From contig JACTAT010000061.1 in the NCBI GenBank assembly GCA_014526335.1, forward strand, positions 3,500,594-3,564,593: 64,000 bases of DNA, written 5' to 3'. Below are positions 45,001 through 57,300 of this stretch, one piece after another (the first letter of the stretch is position 1; each line of letters starts with the position of its first letter). Position numbers and translations under genes: made by a program. The DNA comes from Chrysaora quinquecirrha (lineage: Eukaryota > Cnidaria > Scyphozoa > Semaeostomeae > Pelagiidae). The notes beneath the pieces were generated by a model that was given only the letters and a program-made list of their open reading frames with translations, searched no databases and was not told where the DNA came from.

Positions 45001-48000
45001 AGACTATACCAAAAACATACGTTTCAACATCTGCCGAAAAGAGAAGGCGGCTGCTAATAACAGAACTTAACCAAAAAATACGCCCTAAGTAAATTTTCAT
45101 CTAATTTTGGCATGTGTAACTGCCTTATTAGTTTAATTCTTTTTTGCCAAATCAAAATGAAAAACCTTACCTTTTTCAGCAGATATCTGCCACATTTGAA
45201 AGGTGCCAGGATGCCAATAAACAGGCTCATGATCAAAGTTCCCAAAAGTTGAACAAAATTTTGAAGACAAAAATAGCAACCAAGTTGGATTGGGGTTTTC
45301 TTGTACTTTTCTTGTTGGTGGTATTGTGAACGTCTTACAATCGAAGGATCAGCTCCTTGAAAAAGCAAAGCCCACTGGCTCTCTTGCTTACTGTAAAACA
45401 CGATCCCCCTAAAACAGAAAATAAAACAGCATCTTAAAGCTCGTGCATCCACATTGCATTTGTTTCCCTTCCTAGGGTTTACTTAGGGCAGTGCACGCTT
45501 TAAGGAATTTTCAGTGGTGGGCCAAAAAAGGAAAAGGGCCCTGATTTTTTTTGAATTTCAATTATAATTTGAAAAGATTTTGTCCAAAACAATAGGACAG
45601 CATGGGAGCCTGCTAGGCCAAATGGCCAACCAGTACATATGTTAAAATATGCCTTGACTTGGGGGCTTTGGAATCTGTCCACATCAAAACCAAAAGGACG
45701 GTTCTGTGTAGACAGAAAGAGTTCGTTTTCTCACTTGGACTCTTCAATTAATTCTATTGGTCTTCCAGCTTAATCCCGCAAGCTGATTATTGCTTAAAAC
45801 ACACTGCCAATTCAGCTTCTCTTTCTGATCGGTGCATTTCTAGCCGCATCTGGGTATAATCAGCCTTAGTTTTTTGTTTCGATCTATTTCTGACGTTCAT
45901 AATCTGAGAAGAGTCAGACGAAAAAAGCTTTTAAGTACGCCCGAAAATGTTTCCAATGGTTATCGCAATTTTGAAGTTTTGTACTACACACACCATGCGA
46001 AAGAAAGCCAAAAGTTTGACTGACCTTTTCTTCAACTTTTGTCCAACAAAATTCATCTTATTTGGCATTAGCATTTTTCTTCCTTCTTTTAAATTTCCAC
46101 TCGACTGAATACCATGTATCAATGACTCGTATGTGCCAAAATTCACCTTTAATTAAAAAGATTTAATTAAGTACAAATGAATTGCGACAAACAGTGGAAA
46201 CATTCTCATACTTAAAAGCTTTTTTCTCAGAGTAGTCAGAAACAGACCACGTCGAAACCAAAAGGCCGGTTCTGTGTAAACAGAAAGAGTTCGTTTTCTC
46301 ACTTGGACTCAGCTTCTTCTTCCGATTGGTGCATTTCGAGCCGCATCTGGGTATAAATTCCGTCTTAGTTCATTTTTTCGGTCTGTTTCTGACGTTCGGA
46401 CTCTGAAGAGTATCAGACGAAAAAGGCTTGTAAGTATGCCCGAAAATTTTTCCACTACTTATAGCAGTTCTGAAGTTTTCTACTACTCAAAAAACCATTC
46501 AGTTACAAATACAAGTTAATTCAGTTACATATACAAGTTACATTCAGTTGCATACATATATTGTAAGATTATTCGAGACAACGGGTGAAAAATTTTGGTG
46601 AACAACGACAGAACCTTTTCAGTGTGCGCACCTGCTTTTCGAATTCTCCTTCCATCAGAAATTAGGACTTAGGAAACTGTTCATCATTCTAAAAAACATC
46701 TTCAAACTTATTATTTCAAACTTGCTGTATTTCATTTAATACACTCTTTTTTATTATAAGAAACTTGTTGATAAGAAACTCAGTAACTTTCAGTTCTCGA
46801 CCAAAAATGATAAGAAACTCGCAGATCTCAACAATCTTTAGAATTAAAAATATATCCCTGAGAAACGAACTTTGCTACATGTTAAATGTCTCTGTTTACA
46901 AAAAGCAGCTGTAAGGGTTAATTACCTGTTTTGAAACAATAAAATTTTGATCCCTAAGAAACTGCTAAGAAAATTTCGGTACCAAAATTCTCCAAAAATT
47001 AAGAAACTTCTGGTGCTGGAAAATCTTATGGTTTCTTATAAAATAAAAAGAGTGTATACATCATCCATATAATATTGTTTTAATACTTTATTAATGAATT
47101 TTCTAGATATTCTCAGATGCATGTGGCTTAAGGGCTTAGGCCTAGATACCGTTAAATATATAGGGCTTTGGACACTTTTTGTGAACGCAAAATATAAACA
47201 AGCTTTTTATTTGGTTTCGCGCTATGAAAGTTTTCATGTATTATCGTTATTGTTAGTTTAAATGTTATTTCAATTAAAAGGTAAGACCAACATCTACCAA
47301 AAAATTGAGGAAAGGACCAAAATCAACATCAAAGAAAAAAAACAGCCCAAGAATCAATAAAGGTGACAGAGATAGATCAGAAAAAAGCAAGTGGGCACCT
47401 TCGGACTGCCATGATACTTCATGTAAGACTCCACAGCTGTCAATTCACCTTTTGTAAAAATATAGCAAAATTCATTGCCTTATTTAACTTAAAAAACCTT
47501 TCAAGTGAGAAATTTGGAGGTGCTTTAAAACTCAAAGCGGCATGAGTTGATTTTGGTACCTTGAATTTGCTGTCTGTTAATATTTCATGGCGCTTCGAAA
47601 ATTGAAGAACATGGGAGGCACTAGATTGGAACGAAACGATGAACGGAACGAACGAAACATGAAATTTTGACTTTGAAATTCCGCTGTGACATTTCAAATT
47701 GCTATAAAACCCGAATTGAAATAAAATCACTTTGAGCTTCACTCCGCTCTTACCATGTCATAACATCATAAGGGCTAAAACCAGACATCAAAATAAACTC
47801 ACTGCGACGCGAGTTTCAAAGCGTTTCGAATATTCTGATGCGAATGGGGTCTATTTTGCATCCCTTAAAGTTTCACACCTTCGAAAAGACTCCCTTCAAT
47901 TTCTGCACAGAATGTCTGGGGAAAAACAAAATTGCTGGCAAACGTTAAAGAAATAAGGTATGCAATATTCAATTAAGTTTTACTGGATTTATCTATGAGG

Positions 48001-51000
48001 AAAAAGGCGAGAACTTCTAATAAAAAACTTTTAATATGCAGCACTTCCGAAAGAATTATCCAATAATAAATACGAATTCGAGTAGGAAAAGCTTTTTAAA
48101 AAATCTGTAGCTATATTCACCTTTGAATTGGTCTCTCAGATACTCAATACCACAATCAACAGGAATACTGTCGAATCCACATGCTCCAACTATATGAATT
48201 CCTGCATCCAATGCTTGCTGATGATAACGCAATTGCATGGTTTCCAAAAACTTCAGAAATAAGCAAAAACACACAATTAAATAAGGAAGCTAGTTCGTGA
48301 TGGTAACTTAAAAATAGCAAGCAGTAAGAATTCTAGGTATGTGAAACTCTGAGGGAACCCGATAAACCAAAAACGCGAATAAGATACACACTTTTGTTTA
48401 TAAGAATACCTTAATTTTCGCCGAGCCTCAATTATTCTTAAAATTTTTCGATTTCGACCATAAAAATATTCTTAAATTATTCTTAATTTACAATGTTACC
48501 AAGCAGTCTGAAGATCAAGAGAAATAAGTCAAATCTTTGTCATTTACCAGTTTATGATAAAAAAACCTAATCTACAGTTAGAAGTACTATTTCAACTCCT
48601 CCAATCTCATTACACCAATTTACTTCAATGTTGCACTGTTAAACATATACAGTGCGACGATTAATTTTGTGCTTGTGAAAAACGCAGAGAAATAAATCAT
48701 TGTGTTCATGATGTTCGAGCCTTGCATTATTCTTAAATGAGCCTCAATGTTCTTATAGACTGCATTCTTATAAAAATAGTGACTGTGTAAGCCGATACAG
48801 AGCCACGGGGGATGTAATGACTGAAGCTTCCCTGAAGAAGCACGAAGACTTCCGTCGATAGCATTTTAAAGACTTCTCTCTGTCTCGCAGCAGAAATCAA
48901 CAAAAAGTTGTTTACTCTTTTGATGTATACACTTACCTCTGGTTCTCCACTGACATCAACATAATGGGTCCTTGCTTTCAAACACGCCTTCACTACAGCT
49001 TCACCATAGAAACGATACTAAAAAAGACAAGAAGTGCGTTACTAACTATGCATCCCTGCTATCCATGCATTACAATACCAATTCACATAAATATTTGTAC
49101 GATTACCCATTTTCTGTAGATTGTCTGCAAACTAGGGATTTCCAAGAAAACAATAGGACTTCAAGTAAAGGTGTACGAGATTTTCAAGGAGTGAATAATT
49201 GCCCCTCGGTATAAGCTTTATGCGTACTTTTTTAAATAAATAAGCAGGGGCGTTCTGAATTTTTTCGCCGTTTCTTTTGTTTCTATTCGGCATTTTGTGT
49301 TTAACCCAAATTCTTTAGATCAATATGTTGGTTCCGAAACTCCATTATGGAGGCATAGGGGGGAGGGAGAGGTTTGAAAACCGCAAAAACATTTTTTTAG
49401 CCAAAATAGTTGAAGCATAGACCTACATGTTAAAACTCTTTTAAACCACAGAGAAATCACAAATTGAAAAACCGTACTTTTTGAAGGTAAAACCGTAAAA
49501 CCTGAGGGGTGATTTATTATTCTTTGAAAACTTCGTACACCTTTGCTAGAAAACCTATTGTTTTCACAAAAATCTCTTGGAGATCCTTTTGTTTTCATGA
49601 AAATCTCGTACATCTTTCTGAGGAGTGAATTTTCTCTTGGTAAAACCGCTCCAAAGTGTCGAAAAACCCGGATAACCGCCCATCATCATAACCCCTCATG
49701 CCCAATGACCCCTTATGGATTGGATAGACTGTCTTTCGCAGAAAATTAGGTGTCTGATGAAAGGATGGCCGGTTTGATACTGACACGTGTTCCTATTGTG
49801 ATAAGAAAAGAATGCGATAATGCGTAAAGAACAATACAAATCCCTTGAACTTAACACTTCGTTGCTAAGATAGCAGGTTGTCTCAGGTCGTTTCAGCCTC
49901 GATTCAAAATTTGACGGCTCGTTTCAGGTGGTTTCAGGTCGTTTCAGATGGTTTCAGCTCGTTTCAGGTCGTCTCACTGTTTATAAATTACGAACTGCAA
50001 GTCAACTTTGATCTTGTTTAATCCAAACACATTTCTGTTCTATAAGCAACATCCTTCTCTGCTTGCAAGGATGCACAGACTGCACAATCTGGGTGATTCA
50101 GCAAAGAGGTGGGTTGCTGCCCGGTGGCATACATGACCTCTGGATGGATGCCATAACTGAGATTTAGAATAGGTAATTATTATGAGTACTTACAGGTCCA
50201 ACACATGTCAAAATGATCTTAGCTCTTGCACACATTGCAAACAAGGATTGTTCATCATTTGTATCTGCAGTTATAATGCCAACTTCACTCAGATTGTAAC
50301 CTGTCAAGAAAGCCATGTTATCAAAAACACAGAAACCCTGCTGCTATGTAGGAAGAATGTTGTGATGCTGGTACTATAGATGCTGCAGAAGATGCAGAAA
50401 TTGAAACTGGATGAAGCTTGAATGAAGATGATGATGGTGGTGATGATGATTATTATTATTATGATAATGATGATGACGATGACAATGGTGATGATGATAT
50501 TAATGATGATGATAATGATGATGATGACGGTAATCAAGATGATGATGATAATAATAATCATGAAGATGTTGATTATATTGGTGATGTTAGTGATAAGGAT
50601 AATGAGAATCAGAATGATGATTTTATTTGGTAATTCTGATCATCATACAAATGGTCTGGAAATACAGAAGTGAACTTGTGCTGTCAATGCTCATTGTGTC
50701 CCAGGCTCTAGGGTGAAGAAACTGCCACTCAAATAAGCCACCTAGCATAGAACTGTGATCCACTCAAGACGGTCCACCAGTTCTTTTCTAACAGGACAAA
50801 AAATGTGACTAGCAGAAATTACTCTATAATTTCTTACACCCCAGCACCATGAACCAGACAAATTGCATGTGATTGATTCACCATTCTGTGCACTGTGCAA
50901 ACCCTTAATGGGCCTTTTTCCACATTGCAAAACGGAACAACGGCCATAATCAGTTGTATTTTATTTATCGTGACTTTTGCTACAGAGTTTCGTGGTTTTT

Positions 51001-51802
51001 GAGACAAAATAGTTCAAACTTGTAATTACGATTTAAATTTTCGTTGCAAGTGTGCACGAGAGAAGAATTTCGGGGTTGAAGTATTGATAAAGATTTTAGG
51101 TGAGTAACTTTTGAAGTTGTTGTTTTGATGCGAAAATAAATTTTGCACTTGAGGAGTCATCAGAAATTTTATGGACAATTTCATTCACATATTTCAAAAC
51201 ACTGGTTATCCTAAAATATTGCAAATTAATTTTGAAGCAAATTCTTGGGTTTATAGAGAAGAATTTGCAAATTTACAAAAAGTACCCTCTGTTGGGCCTA
51301 AACAAAAGTCACTCACCTGAAATTGTTGTCCACAAATAATGTCTGTTTTTTTTGTGGAAACTACTTTTCTCAGTAAAAATTATAACATGGAACAAACGTT
51401 TCAACTATTTTGATTTGAAAAACGAAAAATTTTTTAGTCAACGGTCAAAAAAGTAGTTATTTTTATTGTGAACATTTTCCCGCCTAAATCAAGTTCGACG
51501 ATGCCCCTGAGCCGCCATGGCTTTGTTATGTAAATTTTGTGTTGTTGGGCCTACGGCTACTGTTGGCCGCCATTTTAGGTCAAGCGTTGCAATACTTTTG
51601 TACCCTAAGTGTATTTCTATGATATACCTGTCTTGTTTTCAAGTTCTTCAAGCACTGTGGTGAGCTTTCCTTTTGATCTTCCAGCGATTGCCCATGGCCT
51701 ATTTTTTTCCTTGCAGCATTTGGCCAGTTCAAGGGCAACATGTTTGCCAGTAAAGCCAGTTGCCCCAAAAACACAGAGATCAAAATCTCTTTGTTCAACC
51801 AT
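39090..51802 (-). CDS. SCCPDH: Saccharopine dehydrogenase-like oxidoreductase
   Basis: Complete minus-strand gene. Twelve exons: 51628-51802 (ATG), 50194-50300, 48937-49017, 48121-48250, 47399-47448, 46025-46146, 45171-45408, 43334-43390, 42291-42352, 41694-41740, 40316-40391 and 39090-39204 (TAA). All introns are GT-AG, all phases agree, and the exons sum to 1260 nt, so 419 residues against about 429 in human SCCPDH. Exon 1 carries the Rossmann motif (VFGATGFTGKHV) and WAIAGRSKGKL. Exons 2-3 give LTCVGP, then YRFYGEAVVKAC and HYVDVSGEP. Exon 4 gives GACGFDSIPVDCG. Exon 7 has a hydrophobic helix (LLGTLIMSLFIGILAPF). Exons 11-12 give GYVATPIFIVQAAL and GGVLTPAVAF. The human protein is membrane- or lipid-droplet-associated with an undefined reaction, so only the NAD(P)-fold oxidoreductase class is assigned. 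The first ATG has the whole conserved fold after it. Confidence 0.95.
39447..39775. mobile_element. Element with TTAAGAACC motifs
   Basis: GGTTCTTAA or its complement TTAAGAACC occurs at both ends and twice inside. The ends are less well preserved than in the sister elements at 46737, 48389 and 52530. It lies in SCCPDH intron 11. Confidence 0.55.
39858..40055. mobile_element. Foldback element with ~55-nt arms
   Basis: The left arm (CCCTTGTTTTTCTTAAGG, then GGAATTCTGGGAATAATTTCC) and the right arm (GGAAATTATTCCCAGAATTCC, then CCTTAAGAAAACAATAGGG) are near-complementary. AAGATGGC and GCCATCTT bound it. It lies in SCCPDH intron 11. Confidence 0.85.
40970..41105. repeat. G-rich dispersed repeat fragment
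   Basis: GGGAGGTACTTAGTACAATT, then GCCGCCCATATGGGTGGG (a palindrome-like core) and AAGGGGGTGGGATCGTCCC. It resembles G-rich elements elsewhere in the window (17565-17995). It lies in SCCPDH intron 10. Confidence 0.4.
41965..42140 (+). mobile_element. SINE copy, family shared with 34575-34760
   Basis: Shared blocks GCCAGGGTC, AAGGTCTCGATT and TACTGAGATCCTAGCGA occur in the same order as in the other copy. It lies in SCCPDH intron 9. Confidence 0.55.
43553..43951. mobile_element. MITE with TACACGTATWTTGT ends and AAGAAACT motifs
   Basis: Left TACACGTATATTGTTTTATA and right ACAAAATACGTGTA are inverted. TAAGAAACTY occurs at least five times inside and GTTTCTTATAAAA at the right. It lies in SCCPDH intron 7. 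Confidence 0.75.
44190..45092. repeat. Two-copy tandem duplication (A-B-A-B) in SCCPDH intron 7
   Basis: Block A (GGTAATGTTTCC, then CAGGAATCCCTGCTGACAGC) is at 44191 and 44607. Block B (TTAGCAGGAARAAKTTTCCTG, GGAGGCCTGCRAAACC, CATCTGCCGAAAAGAGAAGG, TACGCCCTAAG) is at 44330-44606 and about 44790-45090. The ~122-codon frame here is part of the repeat and matches no family I know. Confidence 0.75.
45660..45990 (+). repeat. Dispersed repeat, direct copy 1 beside SCCPDH exon 6
   Basis: ACGGTTCTGTGTAGACAGAA, AGTTCGTTTTCTCACTTGG and GTCAGACGAAAAAAGCTT blocks match the copy at 46237-46495 in the same order and orientation. Reverse copies lie near 35180-35350 and 54740-54990. Confidence 0.8.
46237..46495 (+). 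repeat. Dispersed repeat, direct copy 2 beside SCCPDH exon 6
   Basis: Same blocks as 45660-45990 with a shortened centre. The two direct copies bracket exon 6 (46025-46146). Confidence 0.8.
46737..47062. mobile_element. MITE with ATACACTCTTTTT ends and AAGAAACT motifs
   Basis: Left ATACACTCTTTTTTATTATA and right AAAATAAAAAGAGTGTAT are inverted. TAAGAAACT or AAGAAACT occurs at least six times. It lies in SCCPDH intron 5. Confidence 0.85.
48389..48795. mobile_element. MITE with TTATAAGAAT ends and ATTCTTA motifs
   Basis: Left ACACTTTTGTTTATAAGAAT and right ATTCTTATAAAAATAGTGACTGTGT are loosely inverted. GAGCCTCAAT-type blocks lie near both ends. ATTCTTAAA recurs inside. It lies in SCCPDH intron 3. 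Confidence 0.7.
49130..49205. mobile_element. GGGGCAATTCAC-family fragment
   Basis: AAAACAATAGGACTT, GGTGTACGAGATTTTCAAGG, then GTGAATAATTGCCCCTCGGT. A half-element related to 49500-49645. Confidence 0.6.
49500..49645. mobile_element. GGGGCAATTCAC-family element
   Basis: It starts CCTGAGGGGTGATTTATT and ends GAGTGAATTTTCTCTTGGTA. The interior reads CGTACACCTTTGCTAGAAAA, CCTATTGTTTTCAC and AAATCTCGTACATCTTTC. Confidence 0.6.
49875..49985 (+). repeat. Short tandem repeat of GGTCGTTTCA
   Basis: The ~11-bp unit GGTCGTTTCAG, with variants GGTGGTTTCAG and GCTCGTTTCAG, recurs about nine times, in SCCPDH intron 2. Confidence 0.8.
50415..50640 (+). repeat. Imperfect GAT/AAT microsatellite
   Basis: GAT-rich triplets read as an Asp-rich frame on plus and an Ile-rich frame on minus. 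In SCCPDH intron 1, about 115 bp upstream of exon 2. Confidence 0.9.
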
Positions 51803-52039
51803 TTTCAGAAAATAGGCTTAATCTTTTGGACTCAACCTTTTTTCAAAGTTATTTTCTGTTCAGCTGCAGTTTCAATCCCTGCCTCCACACTGCACAGATT
51901 TTCACTTTTTGCGCGTGACAAGGGCAAAACAAAGCGAATGCGCTTCCCGTGCCCTGGGTACAATAGCCTGAAAGGGTGACAGGAAGTGAAAGGAAAGAGG
52001 CCACTTCCTTTGACTTTTGGCTCGTTCTTTCAGTAATTT

Positions 52040-53030
52040 GCACAATGGAAAGTTCTGGTATATTTTCTGGCACTTAGATGTACTTTCTGGCCCTTTTGAT
52101 AACTTTTGGCACTTCGCATTACTTTGGGATCCTCTCTGGCACTTTCTAGTACTTTCTGGCAATTTGCATTAATTTATGGGACATTCAAGTTCTTGCAGTA
52201 ATTTCTGCAACTCTGCAGTACTTTCTTGTAATTTGCACTTTTTTGTGACTTTGTTGTATATTTTCTGACACTTAGAGATTAAATGTACTTTCTGTTCCTC
52301 TGCGTTGGGGCATTTCTATCTGGCACTTGGCATTACTTGCTAGAACTTTGTTGGACATTCTGGCATTTACTTTCTGGTGAATTTAAGTTTTCTCTTGGAC
52401 ATTAAAGTGCCTTGCAGTAAGTACTTCGTTGTACGTTTTGGTAATTTGATACTTTGTGGTATATTTTCTGGCACCAAGATTAAATTTACTTTCTGGCCGG
52501 CCCTCTGCATTACTTTCTGGCACTTGGCATTACACGTTTTTTTTATAAGAACACTGAAATTGAAGAAAGCCATGCAATGTTCTTAATTTTTCCGATTTGA
52601 AGGCTAAAAATGTTCTTAACATGTTCTTAATTTTCTTGCTTTTTAAAAAACTTTAGGTGGTAATTGCTACGAAAAGGGACGTGCATGTAAAAATGTCACA
52701 TATAGTCATAATGATTGATAGTTCACCTGTTTTCTAGAGATGAGAACAGGATAGCGCCATTTAAGAAAGTAGATTTTATTTTGTTTCTAGCTTCACAAAG
52801 CCTTGTACTGTTCTTAGCATGTTCTTAACTTTTCAGCCTCTGAAGCCTTATGTTCTTATACTTTGTTCTTATAAAAAAAGAACGTGTAACTTGTAATACT
52901 TTTTGTATATAAGTGCCTTGAAATACTTTCCGACACTCTTCAGTACTTTACTTTCTAGTAATGTGGACTAGATACTTTGTGGTGTATATTTTGGCACTTA
53001 AATGTACTTTCTTTACTATGCATTACGGTG
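52040..53030. repeat. Degenerate minisatellite of TACTTTCTGGCACTT
   Basis: TACTTTCTGGCACTT and TTTGCATTACTTT-like units recur irregularly every 20-45 bp from about 52040 to 52530 and again from about 52895 to 53030. The gap is the element at 52530-52888. Confidence 0.75.
52530..52888. mobile_element. MITE with ACACGTTTTTTTTATAAGAACA ends inserted in the minisatellite
   Basis: Left ACACGTTTTTTTTATAAGAA and right TTCTTATAAAAAAAGAACGTGT are inverted. TGTTCTTA occurs at least six times inside. Confidence 0.85.
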
Positions 53031-54334
53031 TTCATACATAGATAAGAGCAGAAGATTTTCAAAGAAATCGAACGAATTGATAGAAGGTGAATAATAAAAC
53101 TTTGCATTGAACAAGATAACAAGTAAATGAATATTGAATGAAAAACAAGCAAAATAAAACGTAATTTTGCCCTATCTGCTGCTACAGTTGTAAATAATTC
53201 TTAACAATAGAGACAACAGAAAAGAGCAGTGCTCATTCGAAAACTCATTCTGTCATCCTAAAGTAATGCATTTAATGCATCAGAATCATCGACTTAGGGG
53301 TACGTTGACTGAAGGTCTGAAAGGAAACGAAATGACTTCCCATGCGGATAAATACTATAAAGTAAAAAGTAAAAACACAACTTATTCCTAGTAAATGCCC
53401 CACATGGTCTTAACGAATATCCCAACAGACATGTAGGTTTACAACAGAAACTACGAGCCAGCAGCTTTCTAAGGGCCTCGTCGATGTTTTTCGATTTCAT
53501 CACTAACAGGTCTACAAAATTCTTTACCAATACTATTAAAGCAAAGTGGTCTTGTATTTGACCAGAGCATAATGAGGAATTCGGATGGGGAGTATCTGCA
53601 AAGCCAGAAACTTAATGTTATATACCTAATCTCCTTTGAAAGCTATGCCAGAAAATAGTGTTCCTTATGACTGCATTAAAGTAGTTTTTAACGAAGTTAG
53701 CCAGTTTGCTATACGTGTATTTTTATTCTTTCCTTCGACAGATTCTGAATGTTGGGCAATGGGACATGAAATGTGTTATCTATCTCTGGCAACAGGACTA
53801 AAATCACAATGTAGTGAATTTCTAAATGATCACTAAAATCTATTAGTCATCCTATTCCTAAAACCGACCTCCGCTTTTCACCAATTGCTGCATCAAGTAT
53901 CAAAGATAAATTAAATTTTGGCGGAAATGAGAATAGGAGCTACATCAAATTAATTAACCAAAGAAAATTAGTGGCATAAAGCATGAAAATGATAAATACG
54001 TTTGAATAACAACTAAAGAACAACTGAAGTTAGGTCGTATCATGCATGTTTTGCAATTGACATTTAGATTGTTGATGGGAAACTAACAACGTTGCGAATT
54101 CCCAGTGTGCAACACAAATGCGAATACGATAAACCGTCTCGTATAAATCTGTTACTATATACATGCACCTCTATCATCATTTTAACACAAATACACAAAA
54201 TTCTACTAACTTAAATTTGGTTAATTTAACGATATTGGATAGACATCGCTGTTCAATACAAATAATACCTCGAGGAGGTTTCCAATTCTATCTTCTCAAA
54301 CATAAACTCAAAATGCATCCTAGCCTTTTCTAGG

Positions 54335-57300
54335 TCAGCTTCCTGCAATAAGAATAGAAAAACAGTCACAGTCAACACGATCATTTGTACCATCAAGTGT
54401 ATTACAAAAGCTATTATTCTTTGACAATTTTTTCCTTGACAAGTTACCTTTGGTCGTGTAAATCGCGTCAATGTTAGGAACTTTGACAATTTTTCTATTA
54501 CAAGTACACTTGCTCGAAAACTGGTATGCCGTTTCGTCAACGAGTAAATTACTTTTAGAAAAAATTTCTGATGTTAACGACTTGAAAAGTGAGCTTTACA
54601 ATTGATTAATACTGGAAATAAAAGCCACTTCTATTGTCAAAGAAACTTGCTATCCATCTTAATTACATTAAAAAGCCTAGGAAATACTTTTAAATAAATT
54701 TTCTTCGTCTAAACGAGCAAAGAAATACTTAAAAGTGCAAGAAACAGTGGAACAATTTTTTAGTCTGACACTCCTCAGATTACAAATGTCAGAAACAGAC
54801 CAAAACAATTGACAATGGCGGACTTTGTACCCAGAATTGGATCGAAAAGCCCTAATCAGAAATAGCACAGTGTTTTAAACACCAATCAGCTTGCGGGATA
54901 CAGCAGGAAGACCAATCGGAGTCAAATGAGAAAACAAACTCTTTTGTCTACACAGAATCGATCTTTTGGTTTTGATATGGACAGATTCCAAAACTTCTAC
55001 ATGAAACAGCCGGATCTTGCCTTGCCAATGATTTCAAAACAATGTTCAAAACTCTTAACATTTCAGAGAAGACATTCCTGTAATTGTAGCTGATGGCATT
55101 AAATATAGCAAATATTTAGCCCCCATCATTTAAAATATGCATATATAATATAAAATATGGTTTTTAATATCAGGTTTTTAATATCAGGTTGATAGTTACA
55201 AAAGATCAATTTATCGGACAAAGTAAGAAAATAAATGATACCTCCATTCTTTCTTCCAGTAGAACCTTGTCTTAGTCCTGCAGCTTCAAAGTCAAATTCA
55301 TAATCAACCCAGGCTCGGCTTTCTCCTTGACCCCTTCTACCACGATGGCCTCTACCATATCCTCTACCTCTGCCTCCTCTACCACGGCCACGGTACGGTC
55401 TTCCTCTGTAATGACGTGGAATCAGTCCAAATGTCTCTACATTCAATGAACGTTCCTTGCGCTTTGAAACACTTCAATAAAAATAAAAACAATTATTATT
55501 GAAAACATTTTGGTTCATTAATGTTCCACTACGCAATGGATAATAAACATGGTGTTAGATGTCACTTCATTGAAGCAGACAGATTAATTTACACTTATAT
55601 TTAAGCCAAATTTGTCGAAAATTATATCTTAAACCTTATGATTGCTTAAAAAAAATTTCCAAATTTCCCAAAATTAGAATGAAAGAATGAAAGTGCTGGC
55701 AAAGAGATAGCAATGATTTAAAGACAAAAATAAAGAATTATACTAGATAAACAATTACTAGATTAGTTCTTGCGAATTTCGGGGTAAAAGTTATCTCTGT
55801 TACAGAAAACAAGAAATTTAAATAAATTTTATCAAATTTCGAAAATTTCAGCTTTAACAAGTCTTATACAAATAGACCTTTTCAAGGAAAGGCCACTCAC
55901 TAAGATTAAAATTTTTCAAAGCTTCAAGATATCGAGATTTTAAACTCTCGATTCTAGAAAGGCTTTGACCATCAAAAACTAATGGGGGTAAAACATTTCA
56001 CCCTGATGGTAACAGCACTTTGTACGCTCACCAAAATTTGTACTTTGTAGACTTAAAAAATCAATAAAACAAGCGCTAAGATAGTGACACTTTGCACCTA
56101 CACTAAATTTTGGCTGCTAAATGCGAATTTAGCATTGAAAATTCAGTATCTCGAGATTGTGAAATTTTGTTCATGATTGCAGCTGTTTGTTGAAAAGGTC
56201 TACTAACACATTCAATCTTTCACATAGAGATCTATATGTAGGTAAACGTAATACCAAATATCTTGATATCTCAACAACTTTTGGTGATCAATTTACAGCA
56301 TTCTCTTGGAGGACTGTATCCGATCAACATGCACAATGCAGCATGAGACGTTCTTATATCCTCCACGCTTTAATAAGGATAAGTGGGATATAGGCAGATA
56401 ACAGCAACGTGTATTTCAAGCAAGTCAAGTAAGGATGATAAAGGAGAGGGAAGAGAGTTTTTAAATGACTGTACAGGTTAGTAAACTAATCACATAACAA
56501 AGCTGTCACTCATTTTTTGCTTGCTTCACGTTTTTTTGGTTAATTCGTTGAAATCAATTCAATCATTAATTAAAAGACATGTGAGTGAAGTGTATTAGAA
56601 TATACAGAAAGGCAAGTTATCTCTCTTTGATCTTTTTAAGCTCAGAAAGATCTAAGTATAAGGAGTTTTCTTTAATATTAACAAGAATCCCATACTAAAA
56701 GTTGATCAAAGTTGCTTTAATAAGGAATAGCTGTTATAATGCAGAAAGTCACCTCTTATGTATTGCTGCTATAAAACAACAGCTAAAAAATGCCAGTCAA
56801 TGATGTGTTTTCATTAAAAGAAGAATATTGTCCTTATTCTCATTCAAGATTAGACTTATTACACTAGTCTCAGTTCTGCTCATAAAATCTGGACCAACAA
56901 CAACAGCAATTTGCTACACTGAGACTCATATCCTGACAATGTTCAAAAGCGGCTAATTTTAGATTAACCTTGTCTTCCAAATTCAAATGTTTTGACCAAA
57001 GTAGCATTCGCCATTAGGATTTGCTGCTCACTGACTGGTTAGATATTATTCTATCGTTCGATCTGACAAAAAATCGAACCACAATAAAAGTTGGAGGACA
57101 TTAATAAGCCAAATAAAGTGCTGCAATCTGATTGGCTCCAGGCTCCACCAATTTTTTGGCACAGAGTGGCCCCTTTTTGCACGCAACAGCCATGAGTCCC
57201 AGTTTGAACAGCTTTCCAACAACAACAACAACTAAAGATGGTAGCTGCAATCACAGGTACTTGTGTAATAAGTCTAATTCAAGGGGGTGATGATGTCATT

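Larger units (their letters stand above)
51803..54334. other. Intergenic: SCCPDH start to LSM14 3' end
   Basis: The first ~150 bp upstream of SCCPDH is moderately GC-rich and probably holds its promoter, but I saw no clear TATA or CACGTG motif. 52040-53030 is a degenerate minisatellite split by an element at 52530-52888. From 53050 to 54330 I see only AT-rich sequence without recognisable genes. Confidence 0.55.
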
